5,797 bases of DNA from an uncultured Clostridium sp. (GTDB taxonomy: Bacteria > Bacillota > Clostridia > Lachnospirales > Lachnospiraceae): positions 1 to 5,797 of the forward strand of contig CANRXD010000128.1 of assembly GCA_947643685.1 (NCBI GenBank), read 5' to 3'. Shown here one piece after another: positions 1 through 5,797 of this stretch. The notes under the pieces are model-generated. The model had not been told where the DNA came from. It saw only the letters and a program-made list of their open reading frames with translations, and did no database searches. Within the stretch, counting starts at the first letter, position 1; every line of letters begins with the position of its first letter. The position numbers were made by a program, and so were the translations under genes.

Positions 1-2474
1 AGCCGGGACTGTAAATTCTCCTCGCGAAGCCTTTTATCAACCCGGATCATGGCAATTTTTATGATATCGGCGGCCGTCCCCTGAATGGGAGAATTCATGG
101 CCACCCGTTCTCCAAAAGAGCGCTGCATAAAGTTTGCAGATTTTAATTCCGGCACCGGGCGGCGGCGGCCAAACATGGTGGAAACGTACCCCTTTTCCCT
201 GGCACCTTCCACCAGCCCGTCCAAAAAGCCCTTTACCTGCGGGTAGGTTTCAAAATATTTATTGATGTATTCCAGAGCCTCTTTCCTGGAAATGCTTAAG
301 TCCTCGCTGAGGCCGAAAGCGCTGATTCCGTAAACAATACCAAAATTCACTGCCTTGGCATTGCGCCTCTGAAGGGGAGTCACCTCTTCAAGAGGAATGT
401 GGAATACCTGGGACGCAGTTATGGCATGGATATCCTGGGCGCTTTTATAGGCCTCAATAAGCCGCTCATCTCCGGACAGGTGAGCCAGCACGCGCAGTTC
501 AATCTGGGAGTAGTCCGCATCCAGAAATACATACCCCTCCTTTGGAACGAAAACCTTGCGGATTTCGCGGCCCAGTTCCATACGGATGGGAATATTCTGA
601 AGGTTCGGCTCGGTGCTGGAGATTCTTCCCGTCGCCGTGATGGTCTGGTTAAAACGGCTGTGGATTCTGCCGTCGGGGCCGATGCAGGTTCCAAGTCCGT
701 CCGCATAGGTGGAATTTAATTTGGCATACTGGCGGTAATCAAGGATTTTTCTCACCACCGGATACTCCGGAGCCAGCTTTTCCAGCACATCAGCCGCCGT
801 GGAATAGCCTGTCTTCGTCTTTTTTCCGCCCTTAAGCTCCATTTTTTCAAAGAGAACTTCTCCAAGCTGTTTGGGAGAATTGATATTAAACTCACAGCCG
901 GTCATATCCCAGATTTCCTTTTCCAGAACGGAAATCTGTTTTTTCAGCTTTTCGCCGTAATCCGAAAGCTCTTTCCTACGCACGGCAATGCCCTCTGTTT
1001 CCATATGGAAAAGGGCATAGATCAAAGGAAGCTCTATGGTCAGATATAAGTCCTTCATTCCTTCCCCGGAAAGCTTTTCCATCAAAGAGGTTCCGGATGC
1101 ATATGCCGCATAAGCCATATACCCGGCACAGGTAAGGAGGGCTTCCCTCTCCTTTTCCCAGGCTTCCTCATAGCTCATTTTTTTTAACAGATCGTTCCGG
1201 GAGGGTACCGTCATTCCAAGATAGTCTCTGGCCAGATCGTCATACTCATAGGTATCCTTCAGCGGATTCAGAAGATATGCGGCCACTCCGGCGTCGTATA
1301 CGACATCACCGTAATCCACCGAAAGAAACGGAAGCATTCCCTTTAAATCCAGAACCCAGACCTTTCCGGTTTTACAAAGCATGGTCATTTTGTCGGCCAG
1401 GTATTGTCCGGTCAGAAACCCCTCTGCGTGGAAAAAGTAAGATACGGTTTCGTCCCAGCACAGGGAAAGGCCGCAGACGGTTTTTCCGTCCGTCAAAAGA
1501 TTTCCTCCGATCTTCTCCGCCTTCATGGCCTCCTCAAAAAGAGACTCTGCCTGAGAAAGGTCTGTCACAGCCTTAAAATCATGGCTGGCGGCGGCTTCTT
1601 TTTTTACATGGTCTCCAAATCTGGCAAGCAGCGACTTGAACTCCATCCGACTCATGAACTCGTAGGCTTCTTTTGTATATAAATCTCCGATTTTTGCGTT
1701 TTCCATGGAAAAATCCACAGGCGCCTCAATACAGATTTCGGCCAGAGTATAAGATAAATCCGCCAGATCCTTATGTTCTTCCAGGGATTTTTTCGCCCGG
1801 GGCGGTTTCACCTCGGAAATATGCTCATAAACGCCCGAAAGACTTCCATACTGTACGATCAGGCTGGTGGCCGTTTTTTCTCCGACAGAAGGGACGCCCG
1901 GAATATTGTCGGAGGCGTCTCCCATAAGGGCTTTCACATCAATGAACTGTTTCGGCGTCACCTGATATTCCCTTACCACATCCTCCGGATAATAGCTGTG
2001 AACCTCCGTGGAACCCCGGCTGGTTTTGGGGATGCTGATTTTAATATGGGTGTCGGCAAGCTGCAAAAGGTCCCTGTCGCCGGAAACGATGGTGACTTCG
2101 GCCCCTTTTTCCTGGGCTCTCTTGGCTACGGTACCCAGAATATCATCTGCCTCGTACCCCTCTTTTGTGAGAATGGGGATTCCCATGGCCATCAGAGCTT
2201 CCTTCATCAATGGCACCTGCTCGTGGAGCTCCTCCGGCATGGGCTTTCTGGTCCCCTTGTAATCATCGTACATCTGGTGGCGGAAGGTGGGGGCTTTTAA
2301 GTCAAAGGCCACTGCCAGACAGTCCGGCTTTTCCTCCTCCAAAAGTTTAAAAAGGATATTTAAAAAGCCGTACACGGCATTGGTGTGGAGTCCTTCTGAA
2401 TTGGTCAGATTGGGGACACCATAAAAGGCACGGTTTAAAATACTGTGCCCGTCAATCAATAACAGTTTTTCCAT
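1..2474 (-). CDS. polA: DNA polymerase I (C-terminus cut by window edge)
   Basis: Pol I fills gaps during Okazaki fragment maturation and excision repair, and removes RNA primers with its 5' nuclease. The frame is open from ATG at 2474 to the left edge (824 codons). ATG is set by AGGAG (2485-2481) six bases upstream. The 5' nuclease domain (about 1-290) shows LLLIDGH (D8), AFD (D58), YEADD (D110, D111), SGDRD (D133, D135), GDASDN (D186, D189) and a helix-hairpin-helix IPGVPSVGEKTA. The middle domain (about 300-470) has the 3'-5' exonuclease fold region but lacks the DxE, NxKxD and YxxxD acidic residues, as in Bacillus-type enzymes, so proofreading is probably absent. The polymerase domain has motif A DADYSQIELR (catalytic D654), the O-helix RRNAKAVNFGIVYG (K707, F711, Y715) and NSPIQGTAADIIK. 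Motif C (VHDE) and about 55 residues lie outside the window. It follows the zinc-finger gene by 24 bases, probably in one operon. Confidence 0.97.
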   Translation of the reverse strand, partial: MEKLLLIDGHSILNRAFYGVPNLTNSEGLHTNAVYGFLNILFKLLEEEKPDCLAVAFDLKAPTFRHQMYDDYKGTRKPMPEELHEQVPLMKEALMAMGIPILTKEGYEADDILGTVAKRAQEKGAEVTIVSGDRDLLQLADTHIKISIPKTSRGSTEVHSYYPEDVVREYQVTPKQFIDVKALMGDASDNIPGVPSVGEKTATSLIVQYGSLSGVYEHISEVKPPRAKKSLEEHKDLADLSYTLAEICIEAPVDFSMENAKIGDLYTKEAYEFMSRMEFKSLLARFGDHVKKEAAASHDFKAVTDLSQAESLFEEAMKAEKIGGNLLTDGKTVCGLSLCWDETVSYFFHAEGFLTGQYLADKMTMLCKTGKVWVLDLKGMLPFLSVDYGDVVYDAGVAAYLLNPLKDTYEYDDLARDYLGMTVPSRNDLLKKMSYEEAWEKEREALLTCAGYMAYAAYASGTSLMEKLSGEGMKDLYLTIELPLIYALFHMETEGIAVRRKELSDYGEKLKKQISVLEKEIWDMTGCEFNINSPKQLGEVLFEKMELKGGKKTKTGYSTAADVLEKLAPEYPVVRKILDYRQYAKLNSTYADGLGTCIGPDGRIHSRFNQTITATGRISSTEPNLQNIPIRMELGREIRKVFVPKEGYVFLDADYSQIELRVLAHLSGDERLIEAYKSAQDIHAITASQVFHIPLEEVTPLQRRNAKAVNFGIVYGISAFGLSEDLSISRKEALEYINKYFETYPQVKGFLDGLVEGAREKGYVSTMFGRRRPVPELKSANFMQRSFGERVAMNSPIQGTAADIIKIAMIRVDKRLREENLQSR

Positions 2475-2498
2475 AGTTCACTCCTAAAAACTTCACTC

Positions 2499-2852
2499 TT
2501 AAAAAAACAGAAAGCCTGCCTGCTTCCAGATACGAAGCTGCAAAAGCACCGACAAAAGCAGCGCCATGGTCATTAATGTGCTCACAGAATATCTGGTTAT
2601 CTGAAACAGGAAGAAGCGCCGGATCGTATTGGCCGATTCCTCCAGCTTTCGTCTCAGATCCCCTACAATATCATAGGTTCCATCCACCTCGTCCAGCTTT
2701 TTTAACCCCACATCCACCATATAGTGGATTTCCAGTTCCTCACGGCAATTCTCACAGGTCTCAATGTGCCCGATGAAATCCTCAAGCTCCTGAAACGATA
2801 GTTTGTCATTGATATAAGGGATTACCATTTTCTCCGCTTCTGTACATGTCAT
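2499..2852 (-). CDS. Small membrane-anchored zinc-finger (zf-HC2, anti-sigma-like) protein
   Basis: A 117-residue protein. The N-terminus has the zinc-finger pattern of anti-sigma factors: C3, then H29-x3-C33-x2-C36 within HIETCENC. A charged linker follows (about 40-85), then one hydrophobic helix (about 88-106, from YSVSTLM to LLQL) and a short C-terminal tail. This suggests a cytoplasmic zinc domain tethered to the membrane. In the ZAS family such domains bind sigma factors, but no sigma gene is visible here, so the partner is unknown. The start is uncertain. ATG 2852 gives the MTC beginning that I associate with this family, with an AAGGGGTG-like site nine bases upstream. ATG 2882 would add ten residues (MEKREGVCKE) and has a cleaner GAGGTG ten bases upstream. 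The gene ends 24 bases before polA and probably shares its transcript. Family call fairly firm, function inferred. Confidence 0.82.
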   Translation of the reverse strand: MTCTEAEKMVIPYINDKLSFQELEDFIGHIETCENCREELEIHYMVDVGLKKLDEVDGTYDIVGDLRRKLEESANTIRRFFLFQITRYSVSTLMTMALLLSVLLQLRIWKQAGFLFF

Positions 2853-3312
2853 TTCTTTGCACACCCCTTCCCGCTTTTCCATAATCCTAAAACACCTCAA
2901 ATCCGCTCCTTTTTTACGAAAAAAGGCTCCTCTTCGATGTTTTGCGGGTCCCAAAGTCATATATCGACATGCAGGCATATCATACATGACCTTTTGACTC
3001 TGGTATCATAGTATTAATTTTGATATTCCATAAAACCGATACGATTTTGTACCTGTATTTCATCATACGTAACTCTGTTTCAATATCTCCCAAACGGTTA
3101 CGGCATACAGCCGATCGTGCAGGGGAATCCTTTTCCTTACCCGCCACGTGGCCCCATCTAAACTGCTACCATCATACAACAAATCAAAACAGTTTTCAAT
3201 CACTCCTTATGGTTTCTTTGCACCATGAACTGTAACTGGTGTAACAGTTCAGGCTATCTGAACTGTTACTAACTGGTTACGTACTGTGTCCCATCCATGG
3301 GGGCACGAAAGT
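2853..3312. other. Intergenic region between GNAT gene and zinc-finger/polA operon
   Basis: About 460 bases with no convincing gene. It must hold the promoter for the zinc-finger/polA transcript unless that is read through from the acetyltransferase gene. The best minus-strand -10-like hexamers are TATGAT at 2984-2979 and another TATGAT near 3010-3005, but neither has a good -35, so I do not call a promoter. Other contents: the hairpin cluster at 3226-3280 (separate entry); an imperfect GTG.CCC/GGG..CAC dyad at 3286-3306 just after the acetyltransferase stop, without a T-run; a perfect 10-bp palindrome GCCACGTGGC at 3143-3152; and a 46-codon minus-strand open frame (3203-3063) beginning GTG directly after TAAGGA, with no properly spaced ribosome binding site. 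No intrinsic terminator was found for the acetyltransferase gene. Confidence 0.6.
3226..3280. repeat. Inverted-repeat cluster with two mutually exclusive hairpins
   Basis: GTAACAGTTCAG (3241-3252) and CTGAACTGTTAC (3258-3269) form a perfect 12-bp stem with a five-base loop. The 3244-3251 arm (ACAGTTCA) also pairs perfectly with TGAACTGT at 3226-3233 across a ten-base loop, so the two hairpins compete. Direct copies of TGAACTGT (3226, and TGAACTGTTAC at 3259) and of AACTGG (3234 and 3271) show that the unit is partly duplicated. There is no T-run on either side in either strand, so it is not a classical intrinsic terminator. It lies 33 bases past the acetyltransferase stop. It could be a dispersed REP/MITE-like intergenic element, an RNA-stabilising 3' structure or a regulator site. 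The sequence alone cannot decide. Confidence 0.75.
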
Positions 3313-3966
3313 CTACCGGTCTTCTTCAAGGAATGAATGGCTCATAATATAGAACTCTTCCTGACTTGGCTGGTGCTTTTTTTCCATCTCTACAAGAGTA
3401 TCGTCGTAACGTTCTGCATCCTTTTCGCTGATCGCCATGACAGGACTGTCCTGATATGTCCAGGTATGTCCGGCAAGCACACCGGGAATCAGCTCCTTCA
3501 CCATCATCGCCGCCGGGTATTTCCCGTTTCCGGCGCGTACATGATATTTTTTACAGCTCTTAAAGCCGCGGCTGACATAATTGGCAGGGCTTCCGAAAAT
3601 GACAATGGTATCGTACCCCAGCTCCTTTGCCTTTTCAAAAGAATGTTCCATAAGCATTTTTCCATAGCCCACTCTCTGAAAATCCGGAAGAACGCTGACC
3701 GGGCCAAAAGTCAGAACTGTTTTCTCGTCTCCGTTCTCATCCGTCAGTTTCGCCTTTGTATACATGATGTTCCCAATCACGCTGCCGTTAAGCTCCAGAA
3801 CAAACGCCAGCTCCGGGATGAAATCCTCATGTTCACGCATGATATGAACCAGATAATGCTCCACGCATCCCGGAACATAGATATTGTAAAAAGCTTTTCT
3901 TGTGATTTCTTCCACTGTCTTGTAATCTTCTGCACTTTCATTTCTGATTACTATTTTCTGTTCCAT
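3313..3966 (-). CDS. GNAT-family N-acetyltransferase
   Basis: A complete 217-residue protein of the acetyl-CoA-dependent N-acetyltransferase superfamily, probably cytosolic, substrate unknown. The N-terminal part reads as GNAT strand 1 and helices (IVIRNESAEDYKTVEEITRKAF). FVLELNGSVIGNIMY (about 55-69) matches the strand 2-3 hairpin. Motif A is GPVSVLPDFQRVGYGKMLM (about 88-106), with the acetyl-CoA pyrophosphate loop Q-R-V-G-Y-G. LGYDTIVIFGSPANYVSRGF (about 117-135) fits motif B and the GDPxYYxRFGF-like segment of YhbS-type members. The C-terminal 60 residues are less conserved. The start is fixed by GGAGG seven bases before ATG 3966; an in-frame GTG at 4026 would fall inside the -10 box and is rejected. 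The gene stands alone, with its own candidate promoter, between the pglZ terminator and the polA operon. Confidence 0.9.
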   Translation of the reverse strand: MEQKIVIRNESAEDYKTVEEITRKAFYNIYVPGCVEHYLVHIMREHEDFIPELAFVLELNGSVIGNIMYTKAKLTDENGDEKTVLTFGPVSVLPDFQRVGYGKMLMEHSFEKAKELGYDTIVIFGSPANYVSRGFKSCKKYHVRAGNGKYPAAMMVKELIPGVLAGHTWTYQDSPVMAISEKDAERYDDTLVEMEKKHQPSQEEFYIMSHSFLEEDR

Positions 3967-3973
3967 TGAATAA

Positions 3974-3978
3974 CCTCC
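3974..3978 (-). promoter_or_regulatory. Ribosome binding site of the GNAT gene
   Basis: GGAGG on the minus strand, seven bases before ATG 3966. It decides the start against the longer in-frame GTG at 4026. Confidence 0.85.
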
Positions 3979-3985
3979 AGTCAAA

Positions 3986-4005
3986 GGATATCCGGATGGG
4001 TATCC
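3986..4005. promoter_or_regulatory. Dyad in the GNAT leader, possible operator
   Basis: GGATA (3986-3990) and TATCC (4001-4005) are exact inverted repeats. Inside them CC and GG can also pair around a GGAT loop, with one mismatch between. The dyad lies between the candidate -10 box and the ribosome binding site of the acetyltransferase gene, where a repressor or RNA hairpin could act. It is short and may be chance. Confidence 0.3.
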
Positions 4006-4024
4006 GTCTTTCTGTGCCGTTTCC

Positions 4025-4053
4025 ACTATACCGGAAAATCATAAAAAAAGCAA
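4025..4053 (-). promoter_or_regulatory. Candidate sigma-A promoter for the GNAT gene
   Basis: On the minus strand, TTGCTT (4053-4048) and TATAGT (4030-4025) are separated by exactly 17 bases. The -10 matches TATAAT at five of six positions; the -35 has only TTG. Transcription would begin near 4018 and give a leader of about 50 bases. The -35 box and spacer overlap the T-run of the pglZ terminator. Confidence 0.55.
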
Positions 4054-4069
4054 GGGCGGACGCCCGGCG
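4043..4069 (-). terminator. Intrinsic terminator after pglZ
   Basis: Reading the minus strand, GC then a two-base mismatch leads into GGGC-GTCC-GCCC (4065-4054), closed by GC at 4051-4050, and is followed directly by seven T residues (4049-4043). It begins 42 bases after the pglZ stop and precedes the acetyltransferase gene, so it should end the BREX transcript here. The stem is short but GC-rich and has a clean T-run. Confidence 0.75.
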
Positions 4070-4111
4070 CAAACTCCGTCATATCCACAGGGACTTCCTG
4101 CCTCCTCTATC

Positions 4112-5797
4112 TTAAAATACAAACCCGAAGTCATCCGAAAAAGCAATATCCATAATAACTGGATGCCTCCATTTCTCAAGTCCGGTATCTTCATCGTAAA
4201 CGACAAGATGATACTGTTTATCTTTGTCGTATTTCTTGTTTTTGAACGTAAACCGCAGCCGGAAAATACGTTTCTGTGCACTGTCCTCACGGCTATCGGC
4301 CACATAGGTATTCTCATTGGAGATTTTTTCGTTATCCTCCGAGATAAAGTAAATGCGATATTTTGCTGCCCTGACCACATCATTTACGGCCTCGGACTGG
4401 ATAAAGTCCATGGAGGTGATCAGGTTGGTGATCTTATGCACAATGCTGACCAGCGCAATCTCTGCGTTTTTCGTCTCCATGTGGCCGCGCTCCATCTTGA
4501 CTTCCAGAACAGGCACCAGCATTTCCTGTGGGGAAGAGCCTCCATGAACAAAGTTTGCGCCGCCGCCGGCCACCTTGAACACATTACTGCTTACGGGATA
4601 GGAGACAAACTTGTCATCCTCGTTTCCCAGCATACGCCCCATGCTCATGTGGTCGATTCCGTCATCCTCCATCGGAGCTTTTGATACGATGAACCGGCGG
4701 TTGATAAGCGCTTTTTCTGCGCCCCTGCCGCTGATTTTGCGGCCCGAGCCGGTCTCTCTTTCACCTGCGGCGAAATTCATCTTCTCACTTTCCGTCAGCC
4801 TGTCACGTTTATAGATAAATCCGTGATCTGCGGTAACGATAAAGTGATAGGTGTTACCGCTGATGGAGATTCGATGGATCAAATCTATGATCTCCTGAAT
4901 CGCTTCCTCACAGGCGTTGAACACCTCGTCCTCCGTGTTGGCCTTATCTCCGCGGGCGTCGATCTGGTTATGGTACACATAAATAATCTGCCGCTTCGTC
5001 AGTACATCACGCAGATCAGCCACTTTCAGGTTCTTAATATCATCAAACTGGACACACACGCTATCTGGGTTATGGGCCTGCAGCACCTGCTGGCGGCCTG
5101 CCAGATTGTCGCACAGAACGCCATCTGCCAGCACCTGAAAATCATCTGTCATTTCCAGAGTCTTGTGGGGGAGAAGCGCAGCCATGCCAAGCCGGGTATA
5201 AGACGGCAGCACGCCAAGCTGTACCGTGAGCTTCGCCGTACACTTCGGGTCATCCTGCATCCGGACAAACAGTTCCTGCCCGACCTCATAGCGCATGGCA
5301 TCCGAGATGATGACCACAGTGCGCTCCCTGGAATAGCGCAGATGATTGTTGTAAAACTCTCTCTGCAGGGGAAGAATGCCAGCCATATCCGTCTGGATAG
5401 CCGCATTCCATGCGGGAAGCAGGCGATTCAGGTATTCGTTGGTATAGATATTCTCCACCAGCTCCCGCAGCTTTTCAAAAACGTCGGTGTTCTCCAGCTG
5501 GCAGCCCAGGCCATTCTCTCTTTTGCCTTCGGCAAAATTCACTTTATCATAGCAATAATAGAACTTGCGGTACTGCTGGTCAATGATGTGATCAGCGGCC
5601 ACATAACGATCCATGATAGCCTTGAAACCTTCAGAGCTGTGATAATCAGCCGCTTTCACCATGCTGTATGCGCTGCTTAAAAGCTGGTAGATTTTACCTG
5701 TCTTACGGCCAAAGTGCATTTTTGCCCGCTTTTCGCAGATTTCCGGAATCGTCAGCTCGCAAAGCTTTGCGCCGGTATCCTCGGCCAACAGGCGTTC
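4112..5797 (-). CDS. pglZ: BREX type 1 PglZ, alkaline-phosphatase-fold protein (N-terminus outside window)
   Basis: PglZ is the signature protein of BREX phage defence, needed in studied type 1 systems for host methylation and phage exclusion; its exact biochemical activity is not settled. The frame is open from the right edge to TAA at 4112, giving 561 residues. About a third of the usual 800-900-residue protein is missing at the N-terminus, and the TTG at 5788 is internal, not a start. Alkaline-phosphatase-superfamily motifs appear in order (numbering from the first visible residue): VVIISDAMRYEVG (D166), YVYHNQIDARGDK (H276, D280), FIVTADHGFIYKRD (D324, H325) and FVHGGSSPQEMLVPV (H418). 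The C-terminal 140 residues form a beta-rich tail (RIYFISEDN, FRLRFTF, QYHLVVYDEDTG) as in type A PglZ. The order and spacing fit BREX-1 PglZ rather than an isolated PglZ-domain protein. It closes the transcript at a terminator, with no brxL behind it. Confidence 0.93.
   Translation of the reverse strand, partial: ERLLAEDTGAKLCELTIPEICEKRAKMHFGRKTGKIYQLLSSAYSMVKAADYHSSEGFKAIMDRYVAADHIIDQQYRKFYYCYDKVNFAEGKRENGLGCQLENTDVFEKLRELVENIYTNEYLNRLLPAWNAAIQTDMAGILPLQREFYNNHLRYSRERTVVIISDAMRYEVGQELFVRMQDDPKCTAKLTVQLGVLPSYTRLGMAALLPHKTLEMTDDFQVLADGVLCDNLAGRQQVLQAHNPDSVCVQFDDIKNLKVADLRDVLTKRQIIYVYHNQIDARGDKANTEDEVFNACEEAIQEIIDLIHRISISGNTYHFIVTADHGFIYKRDRLTESEKMNFAAGERETGSGRKISGRGAEKALINRRFIVSKAPMEDDGIDHMSMGRMLGNEDDKFVSYPVSSNVFKVAGGGANFVHGGSSPQEMLVPVLEVKMERGHMETKNAEIALVSIVHKITNLITSMDFIQSEAVNDVVRAAKYRIYFISEDNEKISNENTYVADSREDSAQKRIFRLRFTFKNKKYDKDKQYHLVVYDEDTGLEKWRHPVIMDIAFSDDFGFVF

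Noticed and set aside
1773..2300. A 175-codon plus-strand open frame
   Set aside because: It is antisense to the 5' nuclease domain of polA and has no domain of its own.
2883..2987. Longer N-terminus for the zinc-finger protein (MYDMPACRYM...)
   Set aside because: No Shine-Dalgarno lies before the upstream start, and the added sequence is basic and low in family resemblance. Starts at 2852 or 2882 are far better supported.
2979..3010. Promoter of the zinc-finger/polA operon at TATGAT hexamers
   Set aside because: The -10-like boxes lack any acceptable -35 at 16-18 bases, so the promoter position stays open.
3020..3235. A 71-codon plus-strand open frame in the gap
   Set aside because: It has no ribosome binding site, runs into the hairpin cluster, and its translation resembles nothing I know.
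3226..3280. CRISPR array or intrinsic terminator at the repeat cluster
   Set aside because: The repeats are too few and too closely nested for CRISPR, and no T-run follows the hairpin on either strand.
3337..3969. A 210-codon plus-strand open frame
   Set aside because: It is antisense to the GNAT gene across almost its full length. The minus strand has the acetyl-CoA motif and a good ribosome binding site.
3967..4026. Longer N-terminus for the GNAT protein from GTG 4026
   Set aside because: The GTG overlaps the candidate -10 box, the extra residues do not look like part of the domain, and ATG 3966 has GGAGG at ideal spacing.
4823..5680. A 285-codon plus-strand open frame
   Set aside because: It lies wholly antisense to pglZ, whose frame carries the family motifs. 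The plus-strand translation shows no recognisable domain and is a codon-bias shadow.

Overview
The window looks like a piece of a Firmicutes chromosome, most likely Clostridia of the Lachnospiraceae type. The evidence is a Bacillus-like Pol I whose 3'-5' exonuclease site has decayed, strong AGGAG/GGAGG ribosome binding sites, a small zinc-finger membrane protein of a type I associate with that group, and moderate GC content. Lineage is inferred from these features only. All four genes I can support lie on the minus strand, so the window reads biologically from right to left.

Right part (5797 to 4112): the C-terminal 561 residues of a PglZ protein of the BREX type 1 phage-defence system. Its N-terminus, and presumably the rest of the BREX locus, lies beyond the right edge. 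The gene ends at an intrinsic terminator (4069 to 4043). No brxL follows it here, although brxL is the usual gene after pglZ in the best-known type 1 loci.

Middle (4053 to 3313): a complete GNAT-family N-acetyltransferase gene with a good Shine-Dalgarno. Its candidate promoter overlaps the T-run of the pglZ terminator, and a small dyad sits in its leader. It looks like an independent single-gene unit between the defence locus and the housekeeping operon.

Intergenic stretch (3312 to 2853): about 460 bases without a convincing gene. Near the GNAT end is a compact inverted-repeat cluster (3226-3280) with a perfect 12-bp hairpin and a competing alternative hairpin. A 46-codon open frame without a proper ribosome binding site (3203-3063) is also present.

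Left part (2852 to 1): a small zinc-finger (zf-HC2/anti-sigma-like) protein with one membrane helix, then, after 24 bases, polA (DNA polymerase I), which runs off the left edge before its last roughly 55 codons. The two are probably one operon.

The window therefore seems to catch a junction between a core replication/repair operon and an accessory defence island. The points most worth a second look are the apparent absence of brxL after pglZ, the switchable hairpin cluster, and the coupling of a membrane zinc-finger protein with polA.
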